Assembly: GCA_963843685.1 (NCBI GenBank)
Contig: CAWJLO010000005.1
Span: 1-64,000, forward strand
Origin: DASQHL01 sp963843685
Lineage (GTDB): Bacteria; Chloroflexota; Dehalococcoidia; DSTF01; JACRBR01
DNA length: 64,000 nucleotides
Direction of reading: 5' to 3'
The notes beneath the pieces were generated by a model that was not told the DNA's origin, searched no databases, and was given only the letters and a program-made list of their open reading frames with translations. Shown piece after piece: positions 52,391 through 60,584 of the stretch. The first letter of the stretch is position 1. Every line of letters begins with the position of its first letter. The position numbers were made by a program, and so were the translations under genes.

Positions 52391-53828
52391 GCCACTTCGA
52401 CTGCCAGTGCACCGTCGCTCCGTCCGGATAGCCCAGGTCGATGATATACCCCTTCACCGCGCCGCCCGTGTCCGCCGCTACGGCGTAGCCGTATCCCGGA
52501 ATGAACATCTTCGTCCCCAGCGGGATGACGTTCGGGTCCACCGCCACGATACCGTACGTCACGATGGCGCCCGTCGCCGTGTGCCCGTATGCCGGGTCGC
52601 TCGACGAGCGGCCGCTGCTCGCCGCGTCGTACCACGTAGCGTAGACGTTGATCGTCCGTACGACGTTCAGCGATCCGGGCGAAACGTCGGCTCCCTGCTG
52701 CGGCGGGTACAGGATCACCGTGTCGACGGGCGGCGGATCGTACTCCTCGTCCAGCAGCGTCCGGCCGACCTCTTCGCCGTTCACGTACGCGATGTCGTAG
52801 TGCCGGATCCGCACGCCGTCATGACCCGCGATCGTGCGTATCGATCCCGGCGGCAGTGACGGATCGACCTTGTAGATCGTCTCGCTCTCCACGTACTCGC
52901 GCTCTTCACTGCGCGACGCCGAGAGCTGGACGACGCGCACCGCCATGCCCGCCACGACCGGCGTGTCCAGGGGCGGGTCCGAAAGTGCCCCCTGCGGCAG
53001 CGCGATGCCCGCGGCCGTCAACGCGTCCCCGACCGTGCGCTCGAACGTGTAGATCACACGGTGGTCGCTGGGCAGCGTCACCGTCAGCGCTTTCGCGTGC
53101 CGCAGCTCGATCAGCGTGTCCGCATCGAGCGGCGCCTGCAGATCCGGCGTCACGCGGTCCGCCGGGCCGACGGTGAGCCCCGCCTCGCGCAGCGCCTGCG
53201 CAACCGTGGGCCGGCTCGATGTCGACACGACTTCGTGGCCGTCCTCGTCGACGGTGAATGGCACGGCGCGCCGGACGTCGATGATGATGCCGCCCGTGGC
53301 CGTCGTCGTGTCCGCCAGTGCGGCGTGCGACGCGAAGAGCCGCGGCGGATCCACCGGCGCGTTCAGCGACACCAGCGCACCGTCCTGCAGCACGCTGTCG
53401 CGATCGCCGACGGCGACGCCGGCTTCATCGAGCAGTTGGTCGATCGTCACGGCATGTGTGTGAAGGTGATACGTGAGCCCGTCGGCCCGCAGCGTGACGT
53501 CGTGCGCGCGCTCCACCCGCAGGACGTCGATCCCGCCGCCGTCGAGCGCGGTAACGCGGTCGCCCGCCTTCAGCCGCACGCCGGCGCCTTGCAGTACGGC
53601 CGAATTACTCGACATATTCGTCGATACCGTGAAGTCCCGCCCGTCCGCCTCGACGCGCACGCGACGCGGTTGGAGCACCACATAGCCGAAGACGCTGACG
53701 ATGAGCACGGCCGAGAGGACGGCAAGGTGGCCCCGCCGCCCGGAGTCGAGGAAGAGGCTGCGCTCCCCCAACCGCTCCGCGAACCGGCCAAGCCGTCGCC
53801 ACGCTTCCCGTCCGTCCATGCGCGGCAT
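52368..53828 (-). CDS. YabE-like cell-wall protein with DUF348 repeats, G5 and 3D domains
   Basis: 486 residues. After a membrane-anchor helix (HLAVLSAVLIVSVFGYVVL, about residues 32-50) come two to three DUF348 ubiquitin-like repeats (VSTNMSSNSAVLQGAGV, LTYHLHTHAVTIDQLLDEAG, AVPFTVDEDGHEVVSTSS). A G5 domain follows near 315-380 (RSEEREYVESETIYKVD) and a C-terminal 3D domain (TATGAIVTYGIVAVDPNVIP, PGYGYAVAADTGG) with the three Asp. Such proteins remodel peptidoglycan, like resuscitation factors. The ATG has AGGAGG five bases upstream. It precedes rsmA, with the SRP RNA gene further upstream. Confidence 0.92.
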   Translation of the reverse strand: MPRMDGREAWRRLGRFAERLGERSLFLDSGRRGHLAVLSAVLIVSVFGYVVLQPRRVRVEADGRDFTVSTNMSSNSAVLQGAGVRLKAGDRVTALDGGGIDVLRVERAHDVTLRADGLTYHLHTHAVTIDQLLDEAGVAVGDRDSVLQDGALVSLNAPVDPPRLFASHAALADTTTATGGIIIDVRRAVPFTVDEDGHEVVSTSSRPTVAQALREAGLTVGPADRVTPDLQAPLDADTLIELRHAKALTVTLPSDHRVIYTFERTVGDALTAAGIALPQGALSDPPLDTPVVAGMAVRVVQLSASRSEEREYVESETIYKVDPSLPPGSIRTIAGHDGVRIRHYDIAYVNGEEVGRTLLDEEYDPPPVDTVILYPPQQGADVSPGSLNVVRTINVYATWYDAASSGRSSSDPAYGHTATGAIVTYGIVAVDPNVIPLGTKMFIPGYGYAVAADTGGAVKGYIIDLGYPDGATVHWQSKWLDIYILS

Positions 53829-53878
53829 GTGGCCTCCTGTGCCGCTCCCTGCCTGGGCGCAAAGGGACTCGCGTAGAC

Positions 53879-53902
53879 AAGCGCCGCACGCCGGCGGCGC
53901 TT
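53879..53902 (-). terminator. Possible terminator after the SRP RNA
   Basis: A 9-bp stem (53902-53894 with 53887-53879) and a 6-nt loop lie 15 bases beyond the SRP RNA 3' end on the minus strand. The tail is only GTCTACG, so it is a weak candidate. Confidence 0.4.
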
Positions 53903-53916
53903 TGGTGGAGAAGTAA

Positions 53917-54183
53917 GGTCGTGCACCCGCTGTCGATCGGGCCCTTCGGCTTAACGGCGCTAGCCAGCTCCGGCCCGGTAACCCTACGGCACCCGAAGCA
54001 AACTACTTACCGCTGCTTCCTTCCGGACCTGACGGGGTTCATAGCGCTTCGCCGCGTAGGACCAGGCCCTCAACGCCGCTCGGCGCAGCCAGTTCCCAGG
54101 TACACCAACCTCGAGCGGGGATTCAGCCCCGCTATAGCGGCTTGCGGGTACAGGGCACCGCTGGCTCCCCGCCTAGCACGACC
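53917..54183 (-). ncRNA. ffs: Signal recognition particle RNA, long form with Alu domain
   Basis: 267 nt. The ends pair perfectly (5' GGTCGTGC with 3' GCACGACC). The 5' part has the Alu-domain stretches GCTAGGCGGGGAGCC, GCGGTGCCCTGTACCCGCAA, and CTGAATCCCCGCTCGAGG. The conserved helix 8 follows as GTCAGGTCCGGAAGGAAGCAGC, closed by GGGTGCCGTAGGGTTACC. This order is like the Bacillus scRNA. With Ffh and FtsY (encoded here at 38.4-39.4 kb) it targets nascent membrane proteins. The gene lies on the same strand upstream of the YabE-like gene. Confidence 0.96.
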
Positions 54184-54397
54184 GTCAGGCATCCTACCAC
54201 GCGCCTGTCGCTCGTCAAGTGACGCCGCCGTCCGCCCGATGCGCCTCTGCACTCACCTTATGACAACGGACACCCTATCTTTAGCGCGCGACGTATGGGC
54301 CCGTTCGCACCACGATCAGGGTCGCACCTGACGTAACGCGCCTGCCTCGATCTTGTATATTGCCGATCCAGGCGACGTAACGTGGAGGGGGCGCACG

Positions 54398-55516
54398 ATG
54401 GTCGATTCACTGCCGAAGTTCACCGCGGCTGCGGTCCAGGCAGCGCCAATCTTCCTCGATCGTGACGCCACCGTCGACAAAGCGTGCGCCCTCATCGCCG
54501 AGGCGGCCGAAGCAGGCGCCGAGCTCATCGTCTTCCCCGAAACCTGGATCCCCGGCTACCCCTTCTGGCATACCGCCGAGGGCGTGCGCAACAGCGAAAC
54601 CTACGCCCGCCTCTGGAAGAACGCCGTCGAGGTGCCGTCGTCCAGCACCGATCGCCTCGCCGACGCCGCCCGGGCTGCCGGCGCCTACGTCGTCATCGGT
54701 ATCAACGAACGCGACACCGTCGGTCGCGGCACGCTGTTCAACACGCTGCTCTACCTCTCGCCGGATGGCGAGATCGCCCACAAACACCGCAAGCTCATGC
54801 CGACGTTCACCGAGCGCACGATCTGGGGCATGGGCGATGGCAGCGACCTCGGCCTGCTCGACACGCCCCTTGGCCGCATGGGCGGGCTCATCTGCTGGGA
54901 GCACGAGATGACGCTCGCCAAGTACGCGCTCTACGCGCAGGGCGAGCAGGTGCACTGCGCCGGCTGGCCTGCCTACTCCGCGCAGAACAGTCACATCGAT
55001 TTCGGCATGCGGCAGTACGCGTTCGAGGGCGCGTGCTTCGTCGTGTCGGCCTGCGGCGTGCTGATGCCCGGCTCGCTGCCCGAGGCGTTTGGCGGCGACA
55101 AGGTGCCGTCCAACGGCGGGAGCGCCATCGTCGCGCCGAACGGCGACTATCTCGCCGGGCCCGTGTACGGCTGCGAGGAGATCATCTACGCCGAGATCGA
55201 CCTTGAGCTGACGATCCGTGAGCGCCACTCGCACGACGTCGCCGGCCACTACGCGCGGCCCGACATCCTCCAGCTCATCGTGAACGCCGAGCCGAAGCCG
55301 ATCGCGACCTTCGCCGGCGTGGACGGCGTCTCCGACACGTCGCTTGAGATGGCGACGGCCGGCGAGGTCGCTGACCGCCTCGAGGCCGTGCGCGAATACC
55401 TCGGCAGCTTGATTGAGCGCATCGAGGGCGACGGCGACGCCGAGGTCAACGAAGCCATCGCCGAAGCGCTCGCCTCCATCGACATGGCGGCCGCCGGCAT
55501 GTGGAACGGCTCGTAG
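54398..55516 (+). CDS. Nitrilase (carbon-nitrogen hydrolase family)
   Basis: 372 residues. The catalytic triad is visible: Glu in VFPETWIPGYPFW (about residue 48), Lys in HKHRKLMPTFTERTIWG (about 135) and Cys in GGLICWEHEMTLAKYAL (about 168). The CWEH form is typical of true nitrilases (EC 3.5.5-type), which turn nitriles to acids, unlike amidases of the same superfamily. The ATG at 54398 has GGAGGGGG before it and TATATT near 54356 as a likely -10. Plus-strand neighbours are a DNA glycosylase and a metallopeptidase. Natural substrate unknown. Confidence 0.93.
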   Translation: MVDSLPKFTAAAVQAAPIFLDRDATVDKACALIAEAAEAGAELIVFPETWIPGYPFWHTAEGVRNSETYARLWKNAVEVPSSSTDRLADAARAAGAYVVIGINERDTVGRGTLFNTLLYLSPDGEIAHKHRKLMPTFTERTIWGMGDGSDLGLLDTPLGRMGGLICWEHEMTLAKYALYAQGEQVHCAGWPAYSAQNSHIDFGMRQYAFEGACFVVSACGVLMPGSLPEAFGGDKVPSNGGSAIVAPNGDYLAGPVYGCEEIIYAEIDLELTIRERHSHDVAGHYARPDILQLIVNAEPKPIATFAGVDGVSDTSLEMATAGEVADRLEAVREYLGSLIERIEGDGDAEVNEAIAEALASIDMAAAGMWNGS

Positions 55517-56214
55517 CGCACGTGACCCCCGCCGCGCCAAACATCAACCGCACCAACGCCGCGCCCGCGACGAGCCTCCGCGGCCACATGCGCCGCCGCA
55601 AACTCCCCTACGACGCAACGCTCGCCCGCAAACACATCATCAAGCGCGACCCCGTGATGCGCGCCATCGTCCGCGCCGTCGGCGCCTACGACCTGGAGGT
55701 CCGGGGCCGCCCGTACGAGGCGTTGCTGCGAGCCATCCTTTACCAGCAGCTCGCCGGCCCGGCCGCCGCCGCCATCGAGCGGCGCTTCCTCGCCATCTTC
55801 GGGGGCATCCCGACGCCCGCCGCGCTCGCGGACGTCTCGGACGAAGCGCTGCGCACTGCCGGCGTGTCGCGCCAGAAGGCGGGCTACATGCGCAGCCTCG
55901 CCGAGCACTTCGCCTCCGGCGCGATCGACGAGCGCGCCCTGCAGCGTGCGCCTGACGACGAGGTGATCGCCGAGGTGACGCAGATCAAGGGCATCGGCCG
56001 CTGGACGGCCGACATGCTGCTGCTCTTCTGCCTCGGCCGCCCGGACGTGCTCCCCGTCGGCGACCTCGGCATCCAGAACTCCATACGCATCGCCTACGGG
56101 CTGGACGCCATGCCGTCGCCGAAGCAGATGGAGGATCTGGCGGAGCCGTGGCGCCCGTACCGCAGCGCTGGCACGTGGTACCTCTGGCGCCGCGGCGATC
56201 TGGTCACGCTGTAG
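55501..56214 (+). CDS. AlkA-like DNA-3-methyladenine glycosylase (HhH-GPD)
   Basis: 237 residues from the ATG inside the end of the nitrilase gene; GTG 55522 or ATG 55588 could also serve, since the first 30 residues look poorly conserved. ALLRAILYQQLAG, the helix-hairpin-helix VTQIKGIGRWTADMLLLF (about residues 160-178) and the catalytic Asp in VLPVGDLGIQ (about 192) mark the HhH-GPD superfamily. It cuts alkylated bases from DNA. There is no [4Fe-4S] loop as in MutY/Nth. Confidence 0.88.
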   Translation: MERLVAHVTPAAPNINRTNAAPATSLRGHMRRRKLPYDATLARKHIIKRDPVMRAIVRAVGAYDLEVRGRPYEALLRAILYQQLAGPAAAAIERRFLAIFGGIPTPAALADVSDEALRTAGVSRQKAGYMRSLAEHFASGAIDERALQRAPDDEVIAEVTQIKGIGRWTADMLLLFCLGRPDVLPVGDLGIQNSIRIAYGLDAMPSPKQMEDLAEPWRPYRSAGTWYLWRRGDLVTL

Positions 56215-56219
56215 AGCTT

Positions 56220-56597
56220 ATGTACGAAGCCGACGACGACACCTTCGAGCGGATGATGGGCGAGGCGATCGACCGCCTCCCCGAGCGGTTCCGCGAGCGC
56301 ATCGCCAACGTCGAGTTCGACATCGAGGATCATGCGCGGCCCGAGGACTACGGTCGCACGCGTACCCCACGCGGCGCCATGCTGCTCGGCATCTACCGCG
56401 GCGTCCCACTGACGAAGCGCGGCGCCTACTACAACTTCGCCCTGCCCGACCGCATCGTCGTCTTCCGCGGCGCCTTGCAGCAGATCTCCCGTGACGAAGA
56501 CGACCTCCGCGAGCGCGTCGCGCACGTCGTCCAGCATGAGGTGGCGCACTACTTCGGGATCAGCGACGACCGCCTGCGCGAAATCGACGCGTACTGA
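56220..56597 (+). CDS. Minimal zinc metallopeptidase-family protein
   Basis: 125 residues. It carries VVQHEVAHYFGISDDRL (about residues 101-117), an HExxH zinc motif with further acidic ligand downstream, plus the N-terminal block DTFERMMGEAIDRLPE and the SP-like ARPEDYGR stretch. This is a small predicted zincin family (DUF1025-like) with no proven substrate. Cytoplasmic: no signal peptide. The ATG lies six bases after the glycosylase stop, so the pair are probably co-transcribed. Confidence 0.85.
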   Translation: MYEADDDTFERMMGEAIDRLPERFRERIANVEFDIEDHARPEDYGRTRTPRGAMLLGIYRGVPLTKRGAYYNFALPDRIVVFRGALQQISRDEDDLRERVAHVVQHEVAHYFGISDDRLREIDAY

Positions 56598-56609
56598 GCT
56601 CCGCGCCGT

Positions 56610-57422
56610 TCACTCGATCGGCGAGTCCGCCCGGTTCCCCCACTCCTGCCACGAGCCGTCGTAATTCCGCACGTGCGGATACCCCAGCACGTGCTTCAGC
56701 ACGAACCACGTGTGCACCGCGCGGATGCCGAGCTGGCAGTGCGTGATCACGTCCCGGTCCGGAGTGACGCCCGCGTCCTCGTACATCCGGCGCAGCTCGT
56801 CGACCGGCTTCAGCACGTTGTCGCCGGCCATGGCCTCGGTCCACTCGACGTTCACCGCGCCCGGGATGTGCCCGCCGCGGGCTGCCCGTACCGAGCGGCC
56901 CGCGTACTCGTCCAGCGACCGCACGTCCAGTACGACCTCGCCGGCGCGGTCGATGGCGTCGCGCACGTCCTGCCACGTCGCCTCGTTCTCGGTGTTCGCG
57001 CTCGTCGGCGCGGGATACGCGGCCGCCGGCGGCTCGACGACTTCCGACGTGACCGGACGCCCCTCCCGCAGCCAGCGTTCGCGCCCCCCGTCGAGCACGT
57101 GTACGTGGCCGGGATGCCGGTAGTAGTCCATCGTCCAGTATCCGCGGATCGCGTACACGCTGTTGCGGTCGCCGTACCACACGACAGTCGTCCGCGGTCC
57201 GATGCCGAAGCGGCGCATCAGCGCCGAAAACTGCTCGGCGGTCGGCGGGTAGCCGCTGGATTCGTCGCCGTTCCGAAGCAGGTCGCCGTGGGGCTCCACC
57301 CAGAGCGCGCCCGGGATGTGCGCCGCGTCGTACGTCGCCTTCTCGATGCTCGACTCCAGCACCCGGAGGTCCGGATCACCGAGGTGCTGCTCCAGCCACT
57401 CCGGCGTCACCAGGACGCTCAC
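56610..57422 (-). CDS. Two-domain rhodanese sulfurtransferase
   Basis: 270 residues. Two rhodanese domains: the N-terminal one (about 1-125, VTPEWLEQHLGDPDLRVLE, DYYRHPGHVHVLDGG) lacks a catalytic Cys, and the C-terminal one (about 140-265) has the active loop THCQLGIRAVHTWFVL with Cys near 232 and Arg, plus NYDGSWQEWG. Acts on thiosulfate or 3-mercaptopyruvate. The loop QLGIR differs from the usual RIGER, so the donor is uncertain. The GTG start overlaps the thioesterase stop, tying it to the operon above. Confidence 0.93.
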   Translation of the reverse strand: MSVLVTPEWLEQHLGDPDLRVLESSIEKATYDAAHIPGALWVEPHGDLLRNGDESSGYPPTAEQFSALMRRFGIGPRTTVVWYGDRNSVYAIRGYWTMDYYRHPGHVHVLDGGRERWLREGRPVTSEVVEPPAAAYPAPTSANTENEATWQDVRDAIDRAGEVVLDVRSLDEYAGRSVRAARGGHIPGAVNVEWTEAMAGDNVLKPVDELRRMYEDAGVTPDRDVITHCQLGIRAVHTWFVLKHVLGYPHVRNYDGSWQEWGNRADSPIE

Positions 57423-57889
57423 GGCACCACCTCAGGTGCGTCGCTACGGCCGGTGCTGCGGGCCAGGTCCGACATCTCACTCGCCATCCCCTCGTCCAGC
57501 CGCATGAACACGCCGTCGCCTTCTGCCAGCAGCTCGCCGCTACTGTCGCGGACTTCCGCGCGCAGCTCGATCAGGCGCGCCCGGTCCTTCACGACCCACG
57601 CCTCGACCCGCAGCCGTCGGTCCAAGTGAACCGGTTTGCGGAACCGCACGTTGAGCCGAGCCGTCGCGCCCCACTTGGCGGCGTGATACACGGCCCAGCC
57701 CATCGTCTCATCGATCAACGTCGAGACGATGCCGCCGTGCATGCGGCCGGGATAACCCTGCTGGTAGTCGCAGGGCGTGTACTCGCAGATCGTGCGCTCG
57801 CCCTCGCGGCGGAACTCCATATGCAGCCCGCGCTCGTTCGCCGGGCCGCAGCCGTAGCACAACCGTGCAGGCCGTTCGCGCTCGTTCAC
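57419..57889 (-). CDS. PaaI-type hotdog thioesterase
   Basis: 156 residues. CYGCGPANERGLHMEFR (about residues 11-27) and GRMHGGIVSTLIDETMGWAVY (about 48-68, with HGG and the catalytic Asp/Glu of LIDE) mark the PaaI/4HBT hotdog fold that cleaves acyl-CoA. The GTG start overlaps the dehydratase stop; its own stop overlaps the rhodanese GTG. It is the third gene in a run of four coupled minus-strand genes that handle acyl-CoA. Confidence 0.88.
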   Translation of the reverse strand: MNERERPARLCYGCGPANERGLHMEFRREGERTICEYTPCDYQQGYPGRMHGGIVSTLIDETMGWAVYHAAKWGATARLNVRFRKPVHLDRRLRVEAWVVKDRARLIELRAEVRDSSGELLAEGDGVFMRLDEGMASEMSDLARSTGRSDAPEVVP

Positions 57890-58269
57890 GACCCGACTCC
57901 CACGGTCGCGCGGCCCTCGATCAGCACCTCACCGCGCTGGTTCGCGCATTGGATAGCGTACTCCGATGTGCCGTCCGACGATCTCGTCAGCTGCGCCGAC
58001 GCCGTGACAGTATCGCCCGGCCGCGTCGGCGCCTTGAAGCGCACCTTCAGCTTCCCGCCGCCAGACCACGCCTCACCGAACGCCGCGTACATCATCTCCC
58101 CGATCAGCGCGAGCACGAGCATACCGTGCGCGATAGTGCCCTCGAACGGCGTCGACCGCGCGTACGTTTCGTCGATGTGGATAGGGTTGTGGTCGCCCGA
58201 TGCGTCCGCGTAGGCGCTGATCTGCGCCTGACTGAGAGTCCGCACGACCGGCTGCACTTCGACGTTCAC
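57886..58269 (-). CDS. MaoC-like hotdog dehydratase, HadB-type
   Basis: 127 residues. The catalytic hydratase motif is ASGDHNPIHIDETYA (D and H, about residues 22-36), with FEGTIAHGMLVLALIG following, and KAPTRPGDTVTASA later. It hydrates or dehydrates (R)-3-hydroxyacyl thioesters. The preceding gene is a second, non-catalytic-looking hotdog; such pairs form the HadAB dimer of mycobacteria. Coupled by GTG/TGA overlaps on both sides. Confidence 0.87.
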   Translation of the reverse strand: MNVEVQPVVRTLSQAQISAYADASGDHNPIHIDETYARSTPFEGTIAHGMLVLALIGEMMYAAFGEAWSGGGKLKVRFKAPTRPGDTVTASAQLTRSSDGTSEYAIQCANQRGEVLIEGRATVGVGS

Positions 58270-58670
58270 GAGCCGCCGCCCGGCGCCATGATCGTCGCCC
58301 GCGCCCGCACGCCTCGGCCGCCGTCCGGCGCGATCTCGAACTCGATCACGCTCACGACGAAGCCCTGCCGCTCCGAGCGCTGTGCTACCCGCCCCGTAAG
58401 CGTCAACGGTTCGCCCGCATGCAGGACGGCTTCCTGCTCGACCTCCTGTCCCGTGTGCAGCGAGCCCTCGGGCAGTGCGATGTGCTCCTGTAGCGCTGCG
58501 AGGCCCAGCGCAACCGCGGCGAGGGGCGGAACCGTGTCGCCGTACGCGTTGCCGTCGCCGACCGCGCGTGCGTACGCGTCAACCGCCTGGTTCGTCACCG
58601 TGAATGTCGTCGGTGGGAGTTCGTGCCCGCGTGCCAGCAGCGTGATGTTCGTGGGGGCCGATGATGCCAT
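58266..58670 (-). CDS. MaoC N-terminal-like hotdog protein, HadA-type
   Basis: 134 residues from ATG 58670. FTVTNQAVDAYARAVGDGNA, TVPPLAAVALGLAALQ and LHTGQEVEQEAVLHAGEPLTL fit the FAS1-like/MaoC_dehydrat_N fold that partners with an active MaoC subunit. No HDxN catalytic pair is seen, as expected. A -10-like TAGGTT (58683-58678) ends seven bases before the ATG, so this first gene of the coupled operon may be leaderless. Confidence 0.83.
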   Translation of the reverse strand: MASSAPTNITLLARGHELPPTTFTVTNQAVDAYARAVGDGNAYGDTVPPLAAVALGLAALQEHIALPEGSLHTGQEVEQEAVLHAGEPLTLTGRVAQRSERQGFVVSVIEFEIAPDGGRGVRARATIMAPGGGS

Positions 58671-58723
58671 CGCCTGTAACCTACGGGCCGCCGTCACGGA
58701 ATGTCAATTCAACCGCGTGGCAT

Positions 58724-58748
58724 GAAGAAACGCGCCCGTCGAGCGCGT
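58724..58748 (-). terminator. Possible terminator after HxlR gene
   Basis: On the minus strand, ACGCGC and GCGCGT pair across a 7-nt loop (58748-58743 with 58735-58730), followed by TTCTTC. The hairpin is short. Confidence 0.45.
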
Positions 58749-58788
58749 CTCCTGTTTCGTCGAACGGCGGCGGAGCGCTAGCCGAGCG

Positions 58789-59136
58789 CTAGATGCAGGG
58801 CGTCTTCATGTACGCCTCGCCCCACTGTTCCAGCTCCATCAGCGCCTCGCCGAGCTGCCGTCCCTTCGGCGTCAGCTCGTACTCCACCCACGGCGGCATC
58901 ACCGCCACGATGTTGCGACTGACGACGTCCAGCGCCTCCAGGTTCTTGAGCCGGTCTCGGAGCGTGCGCGAATTGCAGCCGCCGACGTTGTGCGAGAGCT
59001 CGTTGAAGCGCCGCTTCCCGCTCATCAGCTCGTGGATGATGTGCGGCACCCACTTCTGACCCAGCAGCGCGAGCGTCGCGCGCACCGGGCAGTACAGGTC
59101 GTTGTCGTCCAGGACGAGTTTCCGCTCAAGCACCAT
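58789..59136 (-). CDS. HxlR-family winged-helix regulator
   Basis: 115 residues. YCPVRATLALLGQKWVPHII is the family opening with its N-terminal Cys (about 16). The recognition region includes RRFNELSHNVGGCNSRTLRDRLKNLEAL (split: FNELSHNV, SRTLRDRL), then a wing with PPWVEYELTPKGRQLGEAL. Members are small dimeric regulators, some redox- or aldehyde-sensing through the N-terminal Cys; a further Cys sits in the recognition region. It lies 94 bases after a peroxiredoxin gene on the same strand, a likely target or partner. Confidence 0.93.
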   Translation of the reverse strand: MVLERKLVLDDNDLYCPVRATLALLGQKWVPHIIHELMSGKRRFNELSHNVGGCNSRTLRDRLKNLEALDVVSRNIVAVMPPWVEYELTPKGRQLGEALMELEQWGEAYMKTPCI

Positions 59137-59230
59137 CTCACTTGTGTTCTACTTGATCGAACCTGCGCCTGTAAAGCGTCACGACTCCAGCTTGACGCAT
59201 GCGCCGTCCGATGCACGTCTCCGCTTCCCG

Positions 59231-59677
59231 CTAACCGAGCGCGGCCAACGCCTTCCTCTGGTCCCGGATCTGGCCGGGTCCGTTGTGCTCCACGTACCTG
59301 ATCACGCCGTCCTTGTCGATGACGACCGTCATCCGCTCCGCGATTCCCAACGCCTCGTTCCAGCATCCGTACAGCTGCGCAACCTGCCCCTTCATGTCGG
59401 CAAGAAGGCTGTGCTTCAGCCCCTCCTTCTCCTTGAAGGCCTTGTGCGAATAGATGCTGTCGCGACTGATCCCGAGGATTCTTGCGCCCTTCCCCTCGAA
59501 CAGCGAGTAGTCGTCGCGATACGCGCACATCTCCGTCGTGCAGAAGCCGGAGAAATCCAGCGGATAGAACACCAGCACCACCGGCTGCCCGCGCAGCGAC
59601 GACAGCTTTACCTCCTGGTTGGCGTCGTCCCGCAGCGTGAAATCCGGCGCTTCCTGGCCCACCTCGACGTCTGCCAT
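59231..59677 (-). CDS. Peroxiredoxin (AhpC/TSA family)
   Basis: 148 residues. Thioredoxin fold with EAPDFTLRDDANQE, and VVLVFYPLDFSGFCTTEMCAYRDD, where the first Cys (about 44) is the peroxidatic residue of the (P/S)xxxT/C loop; a second Cys lies five residues later. Later ILGISRDS and KHSLLADMKG fit. It reduces hydroperoxides in the cytoplasm. The ATG at 59677 has GAGAGGAG about eight bases before it. The HxlR regulator gene follows on the same strand. Confidence 0.92.
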   Translation of the reverse strand: MADVEVGQEAPDFTLRDDANQEVKLSSLRGQPVVLVFYPLDFSGFCTTEMCAYRDDYSLFEGKGARILGISRDSIYSHKAFKEKEGLKHSLLADMKGQVAQLYGCWNEALGIAERMTVVIDKDGVIRYVEHNGPGQIRDQRKALAALG

Positions 59678-59768
59678 CGCGTTTCGCTCCTCTCCCATTC
59701 TCATGCCCGCCTTATCCGCAGCAAGATCAGCCTAACCCAGGCCGACCTCCTGCACGAGCGCTCCGAGA

Positions 59769-60449
59769 TTACGGATCGAGACCCAGCGCCGTCCGTTCGA
59801 TAACGTCGAGCGCCTGCAGCGCCTTTTGCCGCCGCGCGCGCTCGGGAAGCGCGCTGTAGCGGGGCGCATCGCCGGCGAGACCGTCGCTCACGAAGACCAG
59901 GCGCGAGGCGAACAGTGGGCGCAGTGCGTCCCAGTACGGCCGCTGCAGCCGAGCGACGGCCAGGTTCCGCTCGAAGTTGCGCCGCCGCCGGGCGGGGTCG
60001 CCCTCACGCTGGCGGCGCACGATGGACTCGTCCGGCGTGAGCACCACGATCGCATCGCAGCACCCCAACTCGCCCCGTTCGACGCGCTCGCGGTACATGG
60101 CGACTGTCTCCGAGATCAGCCGCGCACGGTCGAACTCCGGGTGCGTCACGTCGAGGTCGCAGATACCCCAGAGAAGCTGCCCGATCCACTCGGTGTCGAA
60201 GATTGCAGGCCGAGTCTCGGATACGCCGAGCGCCCGCTTCCAGCGCCGGCACTCGTACTCCAGGAACAGGCGCCGGTTGTGCATCAGCGCCGCTTCGTCG
60301 GCCGGCGGCGCGGCCGGAATCTCGCCCGACCAGTCGGGCGACTCCGCCAATTCGTGGATCACCACGCCGTCCAGCTCGGCCGCCAGCCTCGCGCACAGCG
60401 TCGACTTCCCCGCCGCCGATGCTCCCTGCACGCCGATGATGGGATGCAC
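59769..60449 (-). CDS. Small P-loop NTPase/kinase-like protein
   Basis: 226 residues. Walker A GVQGASAAGKSTLCARLA (about residues 6-23) opens a single P-loop kinase-type domain. A DTEWIGQLLW stretch with a possible Walker B/Asp near 85 and VVLTPDESIVRRQREGDPARRRRNF (the Arg-rich lid, about 137-160) resemble nicotinamide riboside or deoxynucleoside kinase-like and NadR C-terminal domains. Substrate not identified. GTG start with GGGGAG upstream. It is divergent from the DUF3090 gene. Confidence 0.78.
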   Translation of the reverse strand: MHPIIGVQGASAAGKSTLCARLAAELDGVVIHELAESPDWSGEIPAAPPADEAALMHNRRLFLEYECRRWKRALGVSETRPAIFDTEWIGQLLWGICDLDVTHPEFDRARLISETVAMYRERVERGELGCCDAIVVLTPDESIVRRQREGDPARRRRNFERNLAVARLQRPYWDALRPLFASRLVFVSDGLAGDAPRYSALPERARRQKALQALDVIERTALGLDP

Positions 60450-60584
60450 GAGCCTCTGCTCCCCTTCTTGACCCTGAATCGGGCACCCTTGATCCTGTCG
60501 GTCTATCGTCGGGAGATTCTACAGGAGTAACTTGCTGCATCTGACGCGCACCCCCCCGATCACGACGCACCACCGGATCACGCC

